A stretch of 52,072 bases of DNA from Chromatiales bacterium. Its GTDB lineage: Bacteria; Pseudomonadota; Gammaproteobacteria; Chromatiales; Chromatiaceae. Of the stretch, positions 35,338-44,223 are shown piece by piece (position 1 is the first letter of the stretch; the number at the start of each line of letters is the position of its first letter). The stretch lies in assembly GCA_024762475.1 (NCBI GenBank), contig JANTHJ010000001.1:88510-140581 (forward strand), read 5' to 3'. The notes beneath the pieces are model-generated. The model had not been told where the DNA came from. It did no database searches and saw nothing but the letters and a program-made list of their open reading frames with translations. Position numbers and translations under genes: made by a program.

Positions 35338-37422
35338 TCAGCTGGCTTCCTTGCGCGCCTTGGTCTCCTTGATGACCTCTTCAGCCACGTTGGTCGGACA
35401 AGGCGCATAGTGCGAGAACTCCATGGAGAACTGGCCACGCCCGGAGGTCATGGTGCGCAGGTCACCGATGTAGCCGAACATCTCGGCCAGCGGCGCCTCC
35501 GCCTTGACCCGCACGCCCGTGGGGCCGGATTCCTGGCCCTGGATCATGCCGCGGCGGCGGTTCAGGTCGCCGATCACGTCACCGACATGATCCTCGGGGG
35601 TGAACACGTCGACCTTCATGATCGGCTCGAGCAGCTGCGGGCCCGCCTTGGGCACGGACTGGCGGTAGGCCGCCTTGGCAGCAATCTCGTAGGCGATGGC
35701 CGAGGAGTCCACCGGGTGGAACCCGCCGTCGACCAGAGTGACCTTCACGTCCAGCAAGGGGAAGCCCGCCAGCGGACCTTCCTGCATGCTGACCGCAAAG
35801 CCCTTCTCCACCGCCGGCCAGAACTCACGCGGCACGTTGCCGCCGGTGACCTTCGACTCGAACTCGAAACCGCTGTTCTTCTCACCCGGCTCGATCACGT
35901 AGTCGATCTTGGCGAACTGGCCTGACCCGCCGGTCTGCTTCTTGTGGGTGTAGCTGTCCTCGACCCGCTGGGTGATGGTCTCGCGGTAGGCCACCTGGGG
36001 CTTGCCCATCTCTACCTCGACCCCGTGGGTCCGCTTGAGGATGTCCACCTTGATGTCCAGATGCAGCTCACCCATGCCCTTGATGATGGTCTCGCCCGAC
36101 TCCTCGTCGGTCTCGACACGGAAGGACGGGTCTTCCTGCATCATCTTGTTCAAGGCCACGCCCAGTTTCTCGGTGGAGGCCTTGTCCTTGGGCTTGATGG
36201 CGATCGAGATCACCGGATCGGGGAATACCATCGGCTCGAGAGTGGCCGGATTGTTCGGATCCGCCAGGGTATGACCGGTCTGGGTATTCTTCAGACCCAC
36301 CAGGGCAATGATGTCGCCCGCCTGGGCCGAGTCCAGCTCCTTGCGTTCATCGGCATGCATCTCGACGATCCGGCCGATCCGCTCGGTCTTGCCGGTGTAG
36401 GTATTGAGCACATTGTCGCCCTTCTTCAGCTTGCCCGAATAGATACGAGTGAAGGTCAGGGCACCGAAGCGGTCGTCCATGATCTTGAACGCCAGCGCGC
36501 GCAGCGGACGGTCCGGATCGACGACGGCAAACTCGCCGGTCTCGTTACCCTCCATGTCCACTTCGGGTTGCGGCTTGACCTCGGTCGGATTCGGCAGAAA
36601 ATCCACCACCGCGTCCAGCACCAGCTGGATACCCTTGTTCTTGAACGCCGAGCCGCAGTAGGTCGGGAAGAAGTCCAGCGCAATGGTGCCCTTGCGGATG
36701 CAGCGCTTGAGGTCCTCGATAGAAGGCTCCTCGCCTTCCAGGTACGCCTCCATCAGATCATCGTCCTGCTCCACCGCAGTCTCGATCAACTTCTCGCGGT
36801 ATTCCTCAACCTTGTCGGTCATGTCGGCTGGCACGTCTTCGATACGGTACTTGTGGGGATCACCGGAGTCGTCCCAGATCCAGGCCTTGCGGGTCAGCAG
36901 GTCCACCACGCCGACGAAGTCGTCTTCGATGCCGATCGGCAGGGTCATGACCAGGGGGTTTGCGCCCAGGATGTTCTCGACCTGCCCGACCACGCGATAG
37001 AAATCGGCGCCCATGCGGTCCAGCTTGTTGACAAAGATCAGACGCGCCACCTCGGACTCGTTGGCGTAGCGCCAGTTGGTCTCCGACTGGGGCTCCACGC
37101 CACCGGATCCACAGAACACGCCGACACCGCCGTCAAGCACCTTCAACGAACGATAGACTTCGATGGTGAAATCCACGTGTCCGGGGGTGTCGATGATATT
37201 CAGGCGGTGGTCTTTCCAGAAGCAGGTCGTGGCTGCCGACTGGATGGTGATCCCGCGCTCGCGCTCCTGGTCCATGAAGTCGGTAGTGGCCTCACCATCG
37301 TGCACCTCGCCGATCTTGTGGGTCTTGCCAGTGAGGTTGAGAATGCGCTCGGTGGTGGTGGTCTTGCCCGCGTCCACGTGGGCGAAGATACCGATGTTGC
37401 GATACATATTGAGATCAGTCAT
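35338..37422 (-). CDS. fusA: Elongation factor G, EF-G2-type stand-alone copy
   Basis: Translocation GTPase of 694 residues. G-domain motifs: [13 protein letters not shown] (about 14), [19 protein letters not shown] and NKLDR; domains II-V follow, ending [15 protein letters not shown]. The sequence fits the second EF-G type of gammaproteobacteria (V. cholerae EF-G2), e.g. [20 protein letters not shown]. It is not beside rpsL, rpsG or tuf, which supports a paralogue; whether another EF-G exists cannot be seen here. Start ATG 37422 is fixed by the family N-terminus ([17 protein letters not shown]); an upstream 35-codon extension is rejected. Gene symbol is by family, not by paralogue number. 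Confidence 0.93.
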   Translation of the reverse strand: MTDLNMYRNIGIFAHVDAGKTTTTERILNLTGKTHKIGEVHDGEATTDFMDQERERGITIQSAATTCFWKDHRLNIIDTPGHVDFTIEVYRSLKVLDGGVGVFCGSGGVEPQSETNWRYANESEVARLIFVNKLDRMGADFYRVVGQVENILGANPLVMTLPIGIEDDFVGVVDLLTRKAWIWDDSGDPHKYRIEDVPADMTDKVEEYREKLIETAVEQDDDLMEAYLEGEEPSIEDLKRCIRKGTIALDFFPTYCGSAFKNKGIQLVLDAVVDFLPNPTEVKPQPEVDMEGNETGEFAVVDPDRPLRALAFKIMDDRFGALTFTRIYSGKLKKGDNVLNTYTGKTERIGRIVEMHADERKELDSAQAGDIIALVGLKNTQTGHTLADPNNPATLEPMVFPDPVISIAIKPKDKASTEKLGVALNKMMQEDPSFRVETDEESGETIIKGMGELHLDIKVDILKRTHGVEVEMGKPQVAYRETITQRVEDSYTHKKQTGGSGQFAKIDYVIEPGEKNSGFEFESKVTGGNVPREFWPAVEKGFAVSMQEGPLAGFPLLDVKVTLVDGGFHPVDSSAIAYEIAAKAAYRQSVPKAGPQLLEPIMKVDVFTPEDHVGDVIGDLNRRRGMIQGQESGPTGVRVKAEAPLAEMFGYIGDLRTMTSGRGQFSMEFSHYAPCPTNVAEEVIKETKARKEAS

Positions 37423-37831
37423 GTCGGGTCTCTTGATAGAGTGTCGTAAAGTTTTCGGTTGAGTCCGGTTCGATCGGCCATGGAGCCGAATCAGCCAGCC
37501 AAGCGCCACGCAGGTGCAAAGGGCCACCCGCCAGCAAAACCAACTTATTGATTTTGCTGAAAATTTATAGATTCCACAGGGAAATAGGCGCGTATTCTAC
37601 CACCCTGGGGCGAAAAACGCTCGGGAAATGTTCCGCCCGGCTTACCCACAGCGATTGAGTTTTCCCGACGGCCCCGGACAGTGCAGGGAAATCCGGATTT
37701 TTCAGATGCCCCCTTGGTCAGGATAGAATGGGGGCCGCCCCGCCAACCCGGATCGGCGAGGGCCGATTTCTACACCTACGCACCCCCGTCAACCCGCGAA
37801 CGGACCGCAAACATAACCGGAGAACAACGAC
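37423..37831. other. Gene-free divergent control region between EF-G and TonB-receptor genes
   Basis: About 410 bases without a credible gene. An AT-rich patch (37540-37600) carries a TAGAAT on the minus strand (37599-37594) followed by a GC-rich discriminator, a candidate EF-G promoter with a leader of about 165 bases and no good minus 35. The receptor promoter lies at 37701-37729. Confidence 0.6.
37701..37729 (+). promoter_or_regulatory. Candidate promoter of the TonB-receptor/binding-protein/kinase operon
   Basis: TTCAGA (37701-37706), a 17-base spacer and TAGAAT (37724-37729), four and five matches to consensus, about 100 bases before the receptor start. No Fur-box-like sequence is evident. 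Confidence 0.5.
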
Positions 37832-40048
37832 TTGCGCGCACTTCCGTCTCGTCGGGCCTGTTCTGGAATTATTCCGAGCCTGGCCCTGCTGTTACCCCTC
37901 CAGGTGTCGGCCCAGCAGCCATCCGGCGCCGCCGCACTGACCGAGGACTACTTTCTGGGCGATATCCCGGTGGTGCTCTCCGCCAGCCGCCTCGCCCAAC
38001 CGGTGTCGGAGTCTCCAGCCTCGATGACCGTCATCGACCGGGACATGATCGAGGCCTCGGGCGCCATCGACATCCCCGACGTGCTGCGCCTGGTGCCCGG
38101 CTTCCAGGTCTCCCACATCAGTGGCCAGAATCAGACCGCCCAGTATCACGGACTGGCCAACCAACATCCCAAGCGCATGCAGGTACTGATCGACGGCCGT
38201 TCGGTCTACCACTCGGCCTTCGGCGGCGTGCACTGGGACACCCTGCCGGTGACCCTGGACGATATCGAACGCATCGAGGTCCTCCGCGGCTCCAACGCCT
38301 CGACCTACGGCTCCAATGCCTTCATGGGGGTGATCAACATCATCACGCGCAAGGCGGTGCAGGACCGGGGCACCTCGGTCTCCGTACTGACCGGCTACAA
38401 CGGCACCCGCGAGGCGACACTGCGCTTCGGTGACCGGGTCGGCGCATTGGACTACCGGATTACGCTCAATGGCTTCGCCACCGACGGCTTTCCGAACTAT
38501 CGCAACACGCACACCTACTGGGACAGCACCGGCGTAATCGCCCCAGCGTCCGTCGCTACGGGGACCGCACTAGCACCAGAGACGACCCTTTTCGAACTGG
38601 CGCGCAACGACAGTCAACAGATCGGCCGTTTCAATTTCCGCGGTGACTGGCTGTTGGGCAATGGCGATCTCGTATTGTTCGAGCTCGGTTATACCCATAA
38701 TGATCGAGACAACATCCTCGACAACGGCAGTTACGAGTTCAACCGTCCCGATGAGAACCTGCGCAGCTCCTCGGAACTGGTCAAGTGGTCGCGACAACTG
38801 CCCGGGGACCGGGGCGAGATCTCGGTACAAGCCTCTCACAACCGCTTTCGATTCGACGGGTTGCGCACGGATTTCCTTATCGACGACCTCGATACCGGGG
38901 CCACCCTGTTCAATTTCGGACCCGTACTAGGGGGCAGCCGGCTACGCAATGACCGCTATGATCTTGAACTACAGCACACAGTGAAGCTGCCAGGCAGCTG
39001 GCGTACTGCGTGGGGCGCCGGCATCCGCGTCGACAGAGTCAGCGGCAGGAATTTCACTACCGGTGACCAGACTGTCAGCCGCTGGCAGTACCGGGTCTTC
39101 GCCAACACTGAAAAATATCTCGATGACAACGAACAGTGGGTGCTCAACGCCGGACTGATGCTGGAGCATCAGCAGGAGCTCGGCAATTTCTCCTCTCCCC
39201 GATTGGCACTAAACTGGCGCCTGGATGGTTTCAATACCTTACGCATTGCAGTATCACGCGCCTTTCGCATGCCTTCCTTTTGGGAAGCACGTGGAGAGAA
39301 TCGCCTTTATGCGCTCGATCCATCCAGCTACCTGGCGCCTGGCATTCCGCCGTACGACTACCTGTTGTACACCAGCAACGCAAAGGGACCGGATCCAGAG
39401 CGGCTAGACACCTTCGAACTTGGCCTGGTGAGCATCGAGCAGCTGCAAGGCCTGTCCTTCGACGTGCGGTATTTTCGCGAGTGGCTGCGCGACTACATCG
39501 ACGAGGTGCGATACAAGAACGCCTGCACCGGCTGCGACGGATCGGCGGTAGCGGGAATCGCCTCCCACGACCTGCTTATCCACGACAATGCCGGCTCGAT
39601 GGACCTGCATGGGTTCGATCTGCAGGGACGCTACCGTATCAATGATAGGACCACGCTCCACGGAGCGGCGAGCATCGTCTGGTCACGAGGTCAACGAGTC
39701 AAGGAGAAGGATGCCGCAGGCAACGTAATCAAGACTGCCGATATCGGCGACTACGTACCAGAACGCACCCTGAGCGCCCTGCTCTCCCACCGTTTCGATC
39801 GCAACTGGAGCGGCTCGATAGCCTATTATCGAATGAGCAAGATGAACTGGCCCAACGACGGCGATCGACTCGAACCCTATGACCGAATCGATCTGCGACT
39901 GGCCCGAAAGTTCGACCTGGGCAGCGGTCGCGATGCGCAGATCGAACTGATCGGACAGAACGTCCGCAACCAGGAATACAGCGAATTTCGCCACGACAAC
40001 CAGTTCGAACGCCGCCTGTATCTCAGGATGCGCCTGGCGCTGCCCTGA
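37832..40048 (+). CDS. TonB-dependent outer-membrane receptor
   Basis: Outer-membrane gated channel of 738 residues with signal peptide (ending LLPLQVSAQ). Plug domain about 40-170: VVLSASRLAQPVSESPASMT, IPDVLRLVPGF and IERIEVLRGSNASTYGSNAF are classic plug motifs. The 22-strand barrel covers the rest, and the last strand reads FERRLYLRMRLALP, without a terminal Phe. A Cys pair (CTGC) lies in one long loop. The start is TTG 37832 with GGAG nine bases upstream. It heads an operon with a periplasmic binding protein and a BarA-like kinase, suggesting ligand uptake is linked to signalling. The ligand is unknown; no siderophore or vitamin genes are adjacent. Confidence 0.9.
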   Translation: MRALPSRRACSGIIPSLALLLPLQVSAQQPSGAAALTEDYFLGDIPVVLSASRLAQPVSESPASMTVIDRDMIEASGAIDIPDVLRLVPGFQVSHISGQNQTAQYHGLANQHPKRMQVLIDGRSVYHSAFGGVHWDTLPVTLDDIERIEVLRGSNASTYGSNAFMGVINIITRKAVQDRGTSVSVLTGYNGTREATLRFGDRVGALDYRITLNGFATDGFPNYRNTHTYWDSTGVIAPASVATGTALAPETTLFELARNDSQQIGRFNFRGDWLLGNGDLVLFELGYTHNDRDNILDNGSYEFNRPDENLRSSSELVKWSRQLPGDRGEISVQASHNRFRFDGLRTDFLIDDLDTGATLFNFGPVLGGSRLRNDRYDLELQHTVKLPGSWRTAWGAGIRVDRVSGRNFTTGDQTVSRWQYRVFANTEKYLDDNEQWVLNAGLMLEHQQELGNFSSPRLALNWRLDGFNTLRIAVSRAFRMPSFWEARGENRLYALDPSSYLAPGIPPYDYLLYTSNAKGPDPERLDTFELGLVSIEQLQGLSFDVRYFREWLRDYIDEVRYKNACTGCDGSAVAGIASHDLLIHDNAGSMDLHGFDLQGRYRINDRTTLHGAASIVWSRGQRVKEKDAAGNVIKTADIGDYVPERTLSALLSHRFDRNWSGSIAYYRMSKMNWPNDGDRLEPYDRIDLRLARKFDLGSGRDAQIELIGQNVRNQEYSEFRHDNQFERRLYLRMRLALP

Positions 40049-40084
40049 TGCCCGGGACGATGGACCACTAGAAGGCACGATTAC

Positions 40085-41056
40085 GTGACAAGGATCTGCC
40101 ACGACCAGGAAGGTACCCTCCGGCCGCACCCCCGGCAGCTGGTGGCTTGGCTGTGCGCCCTGACCCTCGGCTGCCTGATATCGGGCAGCCAGGCAATGGC
40201 TGCCGGCAGCGCCCCGCGCCCACAGGTCCTTTTGCTCAAATCGGCCGGGATGGCCCGGTACGATCAGGTCGAAACCGCTTTTCGCGCGCAGATCACCGCC
40301 CAATGCGAGAAACAGCCGCGCTGCCCCGGCGTCACAACCGCGACCGTAGGGAACAAGAGTGACACCGGCATTGCCTCCCCCGCTTTGGTAGTGGCCGTGG
40401 GTCACAAGGCGGCAATCGCGGCCCGTTCGAGCTATTCGGAACTGCCGCAGCTGCATGTGATGGTCTCGCGGGTCGAATATCGGGAGCGGCCCCGGGCCTC
40501 GGCGTTATCGGTGATCTATCTCGAGCAACCCCCGCTCCGCCTGCTGCGCTTCACCCGCTATCTTCTCCCTGACCATCGGCGGATCGGTGTCCTGCTCTCC
40601 CCAGGATCCCCATGGCGGACAGAGATAGAGGACGCAGAAAGCGACGACAATGATGATTATCTGAACATTCGCGAGCTGGATTCCGGGCGCGAGGCAGGGC
40701 GCGCCATCCGGACCATGAAGCAACAGATCGATGTCCTGCTGGCCCTGCCGGACCCCCTGATCTACAACCGGAACACCCTTGGGGCAATACTCTTGACCAC
40801 CTTCCGCAACCACATCCCGGTGGTGGGGTTCTCGAAGGGAGTGGTAAACGCGGGCGCCGTCGCGGCAGTGTTCTCCTCACCCCGGACCATTGGCGAGGAG
40901 GCCGGCACACGCGCATTGGCGCTGCTGGCCGGTGCACGTCCGGCATTGCAATATCCCGATCGCTTCGAGGCCGCCATCAATCGCCGGGTGGCCTCGGCAA
41001 TGCATCTCGATCTCCCCTCGGACGAGGAGATCGCCGCATGGAAGGACGCGCCATGA
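40085..41056 (+). CDS. Periplasmic binding-protein-like protein (ABC_sub_bind type)
   Basis: Predicted periplasmic protein of 323 residues, starting at GTG 40085 (AAGG nine bases upstream). A short cationic leader precedes a signal peptide (about 19-40, ending SQAMAA). The rest has the two-lobe look of ABC_sub_bind proteins: ALVVAVGHKAAIAA, YLLPDHRRIGVLLSP, VLLALPDPLIYNRNTL and FSSPRTIGEEAGTRALALL. No permease or ATPase is adjacent. It begins 36 bases after the TonB-receptor gene and overlaps the hybrid kinase by an ATGA, so it probably delivers a periplasmic signal to the kinase. Ligand unknown. Confidence 0.78.
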   Translation: MTRICHDQEGTLRPHPRQLVAWLCALTLGCLISGSQAMAAGSAPRPQVLLLKSAGMARYDQVETAFRAQITAQCEKQPRCPGVTTATVGNKSDTGIASPALVVAVGHKAAIAARSSYSELPQLHVMVSRVEYRERPRASALSVIYLEQPPLRLLRFTRYLLPDHRRIGVLLSPGSPWRTEIEDAESDDNDDYLNIRELDSGREAGRAIRTMKQQIDVLLALPDPLIYNRNTLGAILLTTFRNHIPVVGFSKGVVNAGAVAAVFSSPRTIGEEAGTRALALLAGARPALQYPDRFEAAINRRVASAMHLDLPSDEEIAAWKDAP

Positions 41057-43422
41057 AATTGCCGAGCCGCTCCAGCCTCCGCACGCGCGCCCTGCTGCTC
41101 GGTCTGGTGCCCATGCTGCTCATGAGCCTGCTGCTGGGAGGCTACCTGGTGGGCGCCCGACTGAGTGATCTGCAACAGGCCCAGCAGAGTCGTGGCCAGG
41201 CGCTGGCGAATGAACTCGCGGCGACTGCGACCTACGGCATCTTCAGCGGCGACCTGGCCAGTCTGCGCGCCTCGGCGAGACGATTTCTCGCTCAGTCGGA
41301 TGTACTCGCGATTGCGATCCGGGACGATCGGGGGAAGGTGTTGGTCAGCGCACAGAATCCAGCGCTGCGAAAGCTTGCCTCGCAAAGAAGTCATCGCCAC
41401 TATCGGTTCCAGGCGCCGGTCAGGGGCATCATCGCCAGTCTGCCGTCGGACGACCTCGCGGGCGCCGGCGGCACCACCCAGCCGCCACCTCTGGGTAGTG
41501 TCGAGCTCACCCTGGTCGACCGCTCCCTTGGCCTCGCCCCGGGCCTGCTCAGCACTGCCCTTCTGATCATACTGGGCGGTATTTTGGCGACCTCGCTGAT
41601 CGCACTGGTGATGAGCGAGCATGTCACGCGTCCGGTTATCGCCATCTCCGAAGCCATCAAACGGCTCAAGCGAGGTGATCTCTCCGCACGGGTCGAAGAA
41701 CAGTCCATCGGCGAACTGCGGATACTGGAGGAGGGCTTCAACCAAATGGCCGAGCGGGTAGCCCTCACCCAGGAGGAACTGACCAGCGAGGTCGAACGCA
41801 CGGTACGCGACCTGCAGACCACCATGGACGCCCTGGAGGTGCGCAACATCCAGCTCGATTTGGCACGCAAGAAGGCCCTCGCTGCGAGCCAGGCAAAATC
41901 GGATTTTCTCGCGGTGATCAGCCACGAGATCCGCACTCCCATGAACGGCATCACCGGCTTCGCCCGCCTGCTCAGCCGCAGCACGCTCGACTCCATGCAA
42001 AAGGAACAACTGAAAGCGATCCGCGATTCTGCCGATAACCTGCTGGCCATCGTCAACGAGATCCTCGACTTCTCCAAGCTCGAATCCGGTCAGCTGCAGT
42101 TTCATGAGGAGCCGTTCCGGGTGCGCAAGACGGTCGAGGGTGTGGTGACCCTGTTCTCCACCCAGGCGGAAGAAAAAGGGGTACGACTGCGCTCGCTCAT
42201 CTACACCGATGTGCCCGACTGCATACTCGGCGATGGACTACGGGTGCGCCAGGTCCTGATCAACCTGGTCAGCAATGCAGTCAAGTTCACGGAGCAGGGC
42301 GAGATCGTGATCCGGGCCATGCTCGACGGCGACGACGACGAGGAGCTGATCACCTTCAGCGTCCAGGATACCGGCATCGGCATCGATCCCCTGCGCGGGG
42401 ATCGCCTGTTCGAACCCTTTACCCAGGGAGAGGCGAGCACTGAGCGGCGTTATGGCGGCACTGGGCTCGGACTGAGTATCAGCAAGAAGATCGTCAAGGG
42501 CCTGGGCGGCGGCATCGGCTTCGACAGCACCCCGGGGGAGGGTTCGAACTTCTGGTTCAGCCTGCCATTGAAGCCCGCCGAGATGCCCGTCGATGCGGTC
42601 TCGAGCATGCTCTCCGAAGGCTCGGAAAGCCTATTGGCATCCTCCCCCCTCTCCGGCGTGCGCATTCTCGTGGCAGACGACAATGCGATCAATCTCGAAC
42701 TCACCCGTACCATTCTGCGCGACTACGATGCGGATATCACGGCGGTCAGCGATGGCGCACAGGCGGTCCGGGAGGCCGAGGCCCACGGTTTCGATCTGAT
42801 TCTTATGGATATTCACATGCCGGTCATGAGCGGATTGGAGGCGGCACGCAGAATCCGCTCCGGAAACGGCCCGAGCGGCAACTGCCCGATCATCGCCGTC
42901 ACCGCCGATGTCACGGCCGAAACCCAGAAACGCATATTCGGTTCTGGAATGAACGAGGTCCTGGTAAAGCCCGTCGAGGAAGGAAAGCTGCTCCTGACCA
43001 TCAGCAGCTTCTACCGGATAGCGAAAGATCTGCCCGCGGACAATCTGACACACGACGCGCCGATCTCCGGCGCGGCAGAACCGACCGAATCCCTGGAGGG
43101 GCTGCCCCTGCGTGACCGGGATACGGCCATGCGTATCGCTGCCGATAACGAGTCGGTGGTAGAGCGCATGTTCAGCATGTTCGTCGAGGATCTGGAGAAG
43201 ACGCTACCGGAGATGCACTCCCTCAAGAACGTGGGAGAATTTCGCCTGCTGTGGGAATACAACCACCGCCTCATCGGCGCTGCCGCTGCCTGTGGTCTCT
43301 CCCGAACCCACCGCACCCTGCAGTTGGTGGAGCAGGCCCTCGATGCCGAAGACCGGCCGCGAATCGATGCTTTGCTCGAGTTGCTGGCGGAGCAGGCCCG
43401 CCAACTGGCCGCCATTGAGTGA
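41053..43422 (+). CDS. BarA-like tripartite hybrid histidine kinase (HisKA-HATPase-REC-Hpt)
   Basis: Inner-membrane sensor of 789 residues. TM1 about 14-36, periplasmic sensor about 37-165, TM2 about 170-192, HAMP about 193-245, HisKA with His in AVISHEIRTPMNG (about 292), ATPase with GGTGLGLSISKKIV, receiver with Asp in LILMDIHMPVMSG (about 586), and a C-terminal Hpt with His in NHRLIGAAAACG (about 738). The Hpt motif has Ile where Lys is usual (HxLKG), which may alter partner choice. Start ATG 41053 is favoured (AAGGA seven bases upstream, ATGA overlap). BarA-type kinases normally signal to an UvrY/GacA regulator; none is adjacent, and the linked binding protein and TonB receptor suggest a different stimulus. 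Confidence 0.92.
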   Translation: MKLPSRSSLRTRALLLGLVPMLLMSLLLGGYLVGARLSDLQQAQQSRGQALANELAATATYGIFSGDLASLRASARRFLAQSDVLAIAIRDDRGKVLVSAQNPALRKLASQRSHRHYRFQAPVRGIIASLPSDDLAGAGGTTQPPPLGSVELTLVDRSLGLAPGLLSTALLIILGGILATSLIALVMSEHVTRPVIAISEAIKRLKRGDLSARVEEQSIGELRILEEGFNQMAERVALTQEELTSEVERTVRDLQTTMDALEVRNIQLDLARKKALAASQAKSDFLAVISHEIRTPMNGITGFARLLSRSTLDSMQKEQLKAIRDSADNLLAIVNEILDFSKLESGQLQFHEEPFRVRKTVEGVVTLFSTQAEEKGVRLRSLIYTDVPDCILGDGLRVRQVLINLVSNAVKFTEQGEIVIRAMLDGDDDEELITFSVQDTGIGIDPLRGDRLFEPFTQGEASTERRYGGTGLGLSISKKIVKGLGGGIGFDSTPGEGSNFWFSLPLKPAEMPVDAVSSMLSEGSESLLASSPLSGVRILVADDNAINLELTRTILRDYDADITAVSDGAQAVREAEAHGFDLILMDIHMPVMSGLEAARRIRSGNGPSGNCPIIAVTADVTAETQKRIFGSGMNEVLVKPVEEGKLLLTISSFYRIAKDLPADNLTHDAPISGAAEPTESLEGLPLRDRDTAMRIAADNESVVERMFSMFVEDLEKTLPEMHSLKNVGEFRLLWEYNHRLIGAAAACGLSRTHRTLQLVEQALDAEDRPRIDALLELLAEQARQLAAIE

Positions 43423-43513
43423 ACGCCAGCGCCTCGCGGCGGCCACATGGCGAACGGGTGGATCGACCGCTGAACGCGGGCCTCGATCCTTCGGCCTGTC
43501 ACTGAGTTACCTT

Positions 43514-44005
43514 TTAGCGGATTTCCCGATCCATCTCTTCGAGCTTGCCCTTGGCCGCCTCCGCCGCCTGCTCCACGCCTTCGCGAGCACGATCGATAGT
43601 CGATTTTGCCTTGTCGAACAAGGCCCGATTCCAGCGGCGCTGCTGATGCTCGACCGCCTGAGTCAGCGCCGGTCCCTTGAGAACCCGCTCACCGACATGC
43701 ACTTCGTAGGGCAAGGTCGAATAGGCCAGCAGGGGGGTGGCGTGCTCCATGGCCCCCGGTTCGACCGCGTCGTAGGCATAGAAGCAGCTGACTTTCCGGT
43801 CTCCGTTGCCCACCATGACCTCCGCAAACTCAGGCTCCACAATGCGATCCCCGGCATGGCGCCAGGCAGCCACATCGGTGCCGGTCAGGTCCGAGGCCAT
43901 GCCACGGCAGAACCCGATGCGCGGATCCTCCTGGCTTTCCGAACAGCCCTGCAGGCCCAACAGCCCTGCAATCACGATTCCTGACAATATCTGTTTGCTT
44001 AACAT
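43514..44005 (-). CDS. Uncharacterised lipoprotein
   Basis: Predicted lipoprotein of 163 residues: signal peptide with lipobox LQGC (Cys about residue 21), then a globular region with two further cysteines (GFCRGM and KVSCFYAY) that could pair, and a helical, charged C-terminal tail (about 120-163; KSTIDRAREGVEQAAEAAKG) of coiled-coil or LEA-like character. Start ATG 44005 has AGGAG nine bases upstream. I do not recognise the family. It is downstream of, but separated by a terminator from, the modular lipoprotein gene. Confidence 0.75.
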   Translation of the reverse strand: MLSKQILSGIVIAGLLGLQGCSESQEDPRIGFCRGMASDLTGTDVAAWRHAGDRIVEPEFAEVMVGNGDRKVSCFYAYDAVEPGAMEHATPLLAYSTLPYEVHVGERVLKGPALTQAVEHQQRRWNRALFDKAKSTIDRAREGVEQAAEAAKGKLEEMDREIR

Positions 44006-44161
44006 CGAGCTACTCTCCTGGATCGTTGGTGCGGAGCATAGACCAGGTAGCAAAAGACTGGCCAGCCCGCACTGTCGTCACAGCCCGCCAGTCAGGCGCA
44101 CCGCCGCCCTGCGATGGCCACCCCACATCCTCACTCCCGCCCAAGGCGCTCTTCCGCCAAC

Positions 44162-44191
44162 AAAAAAGCCGACTCCCGTTAGAGAGTCGGC
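44162..44191 (-). terminator. Rho-independent terminator of the modular lipoprotein gene
   Basis: On the minus strand GCCGACTC and GAGTCGGC form an 8-bp stem around eight bases (44191-44168), followed by six T residues (44167-44162). It lies 33 bases after the lipoprotein stop. Confidence 0.92.
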
Positions 44192-44223
44192 AAGGCACAT
44201 CGGGGTTACCGATGGAGAGGTTG

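Noticed and set aside
35944-37449. 501-codon plus-strand frame opposite EF-G
   Set aside because: EF-G on the other strand is unmistakable; this frame has no recognisable fold or start signals.
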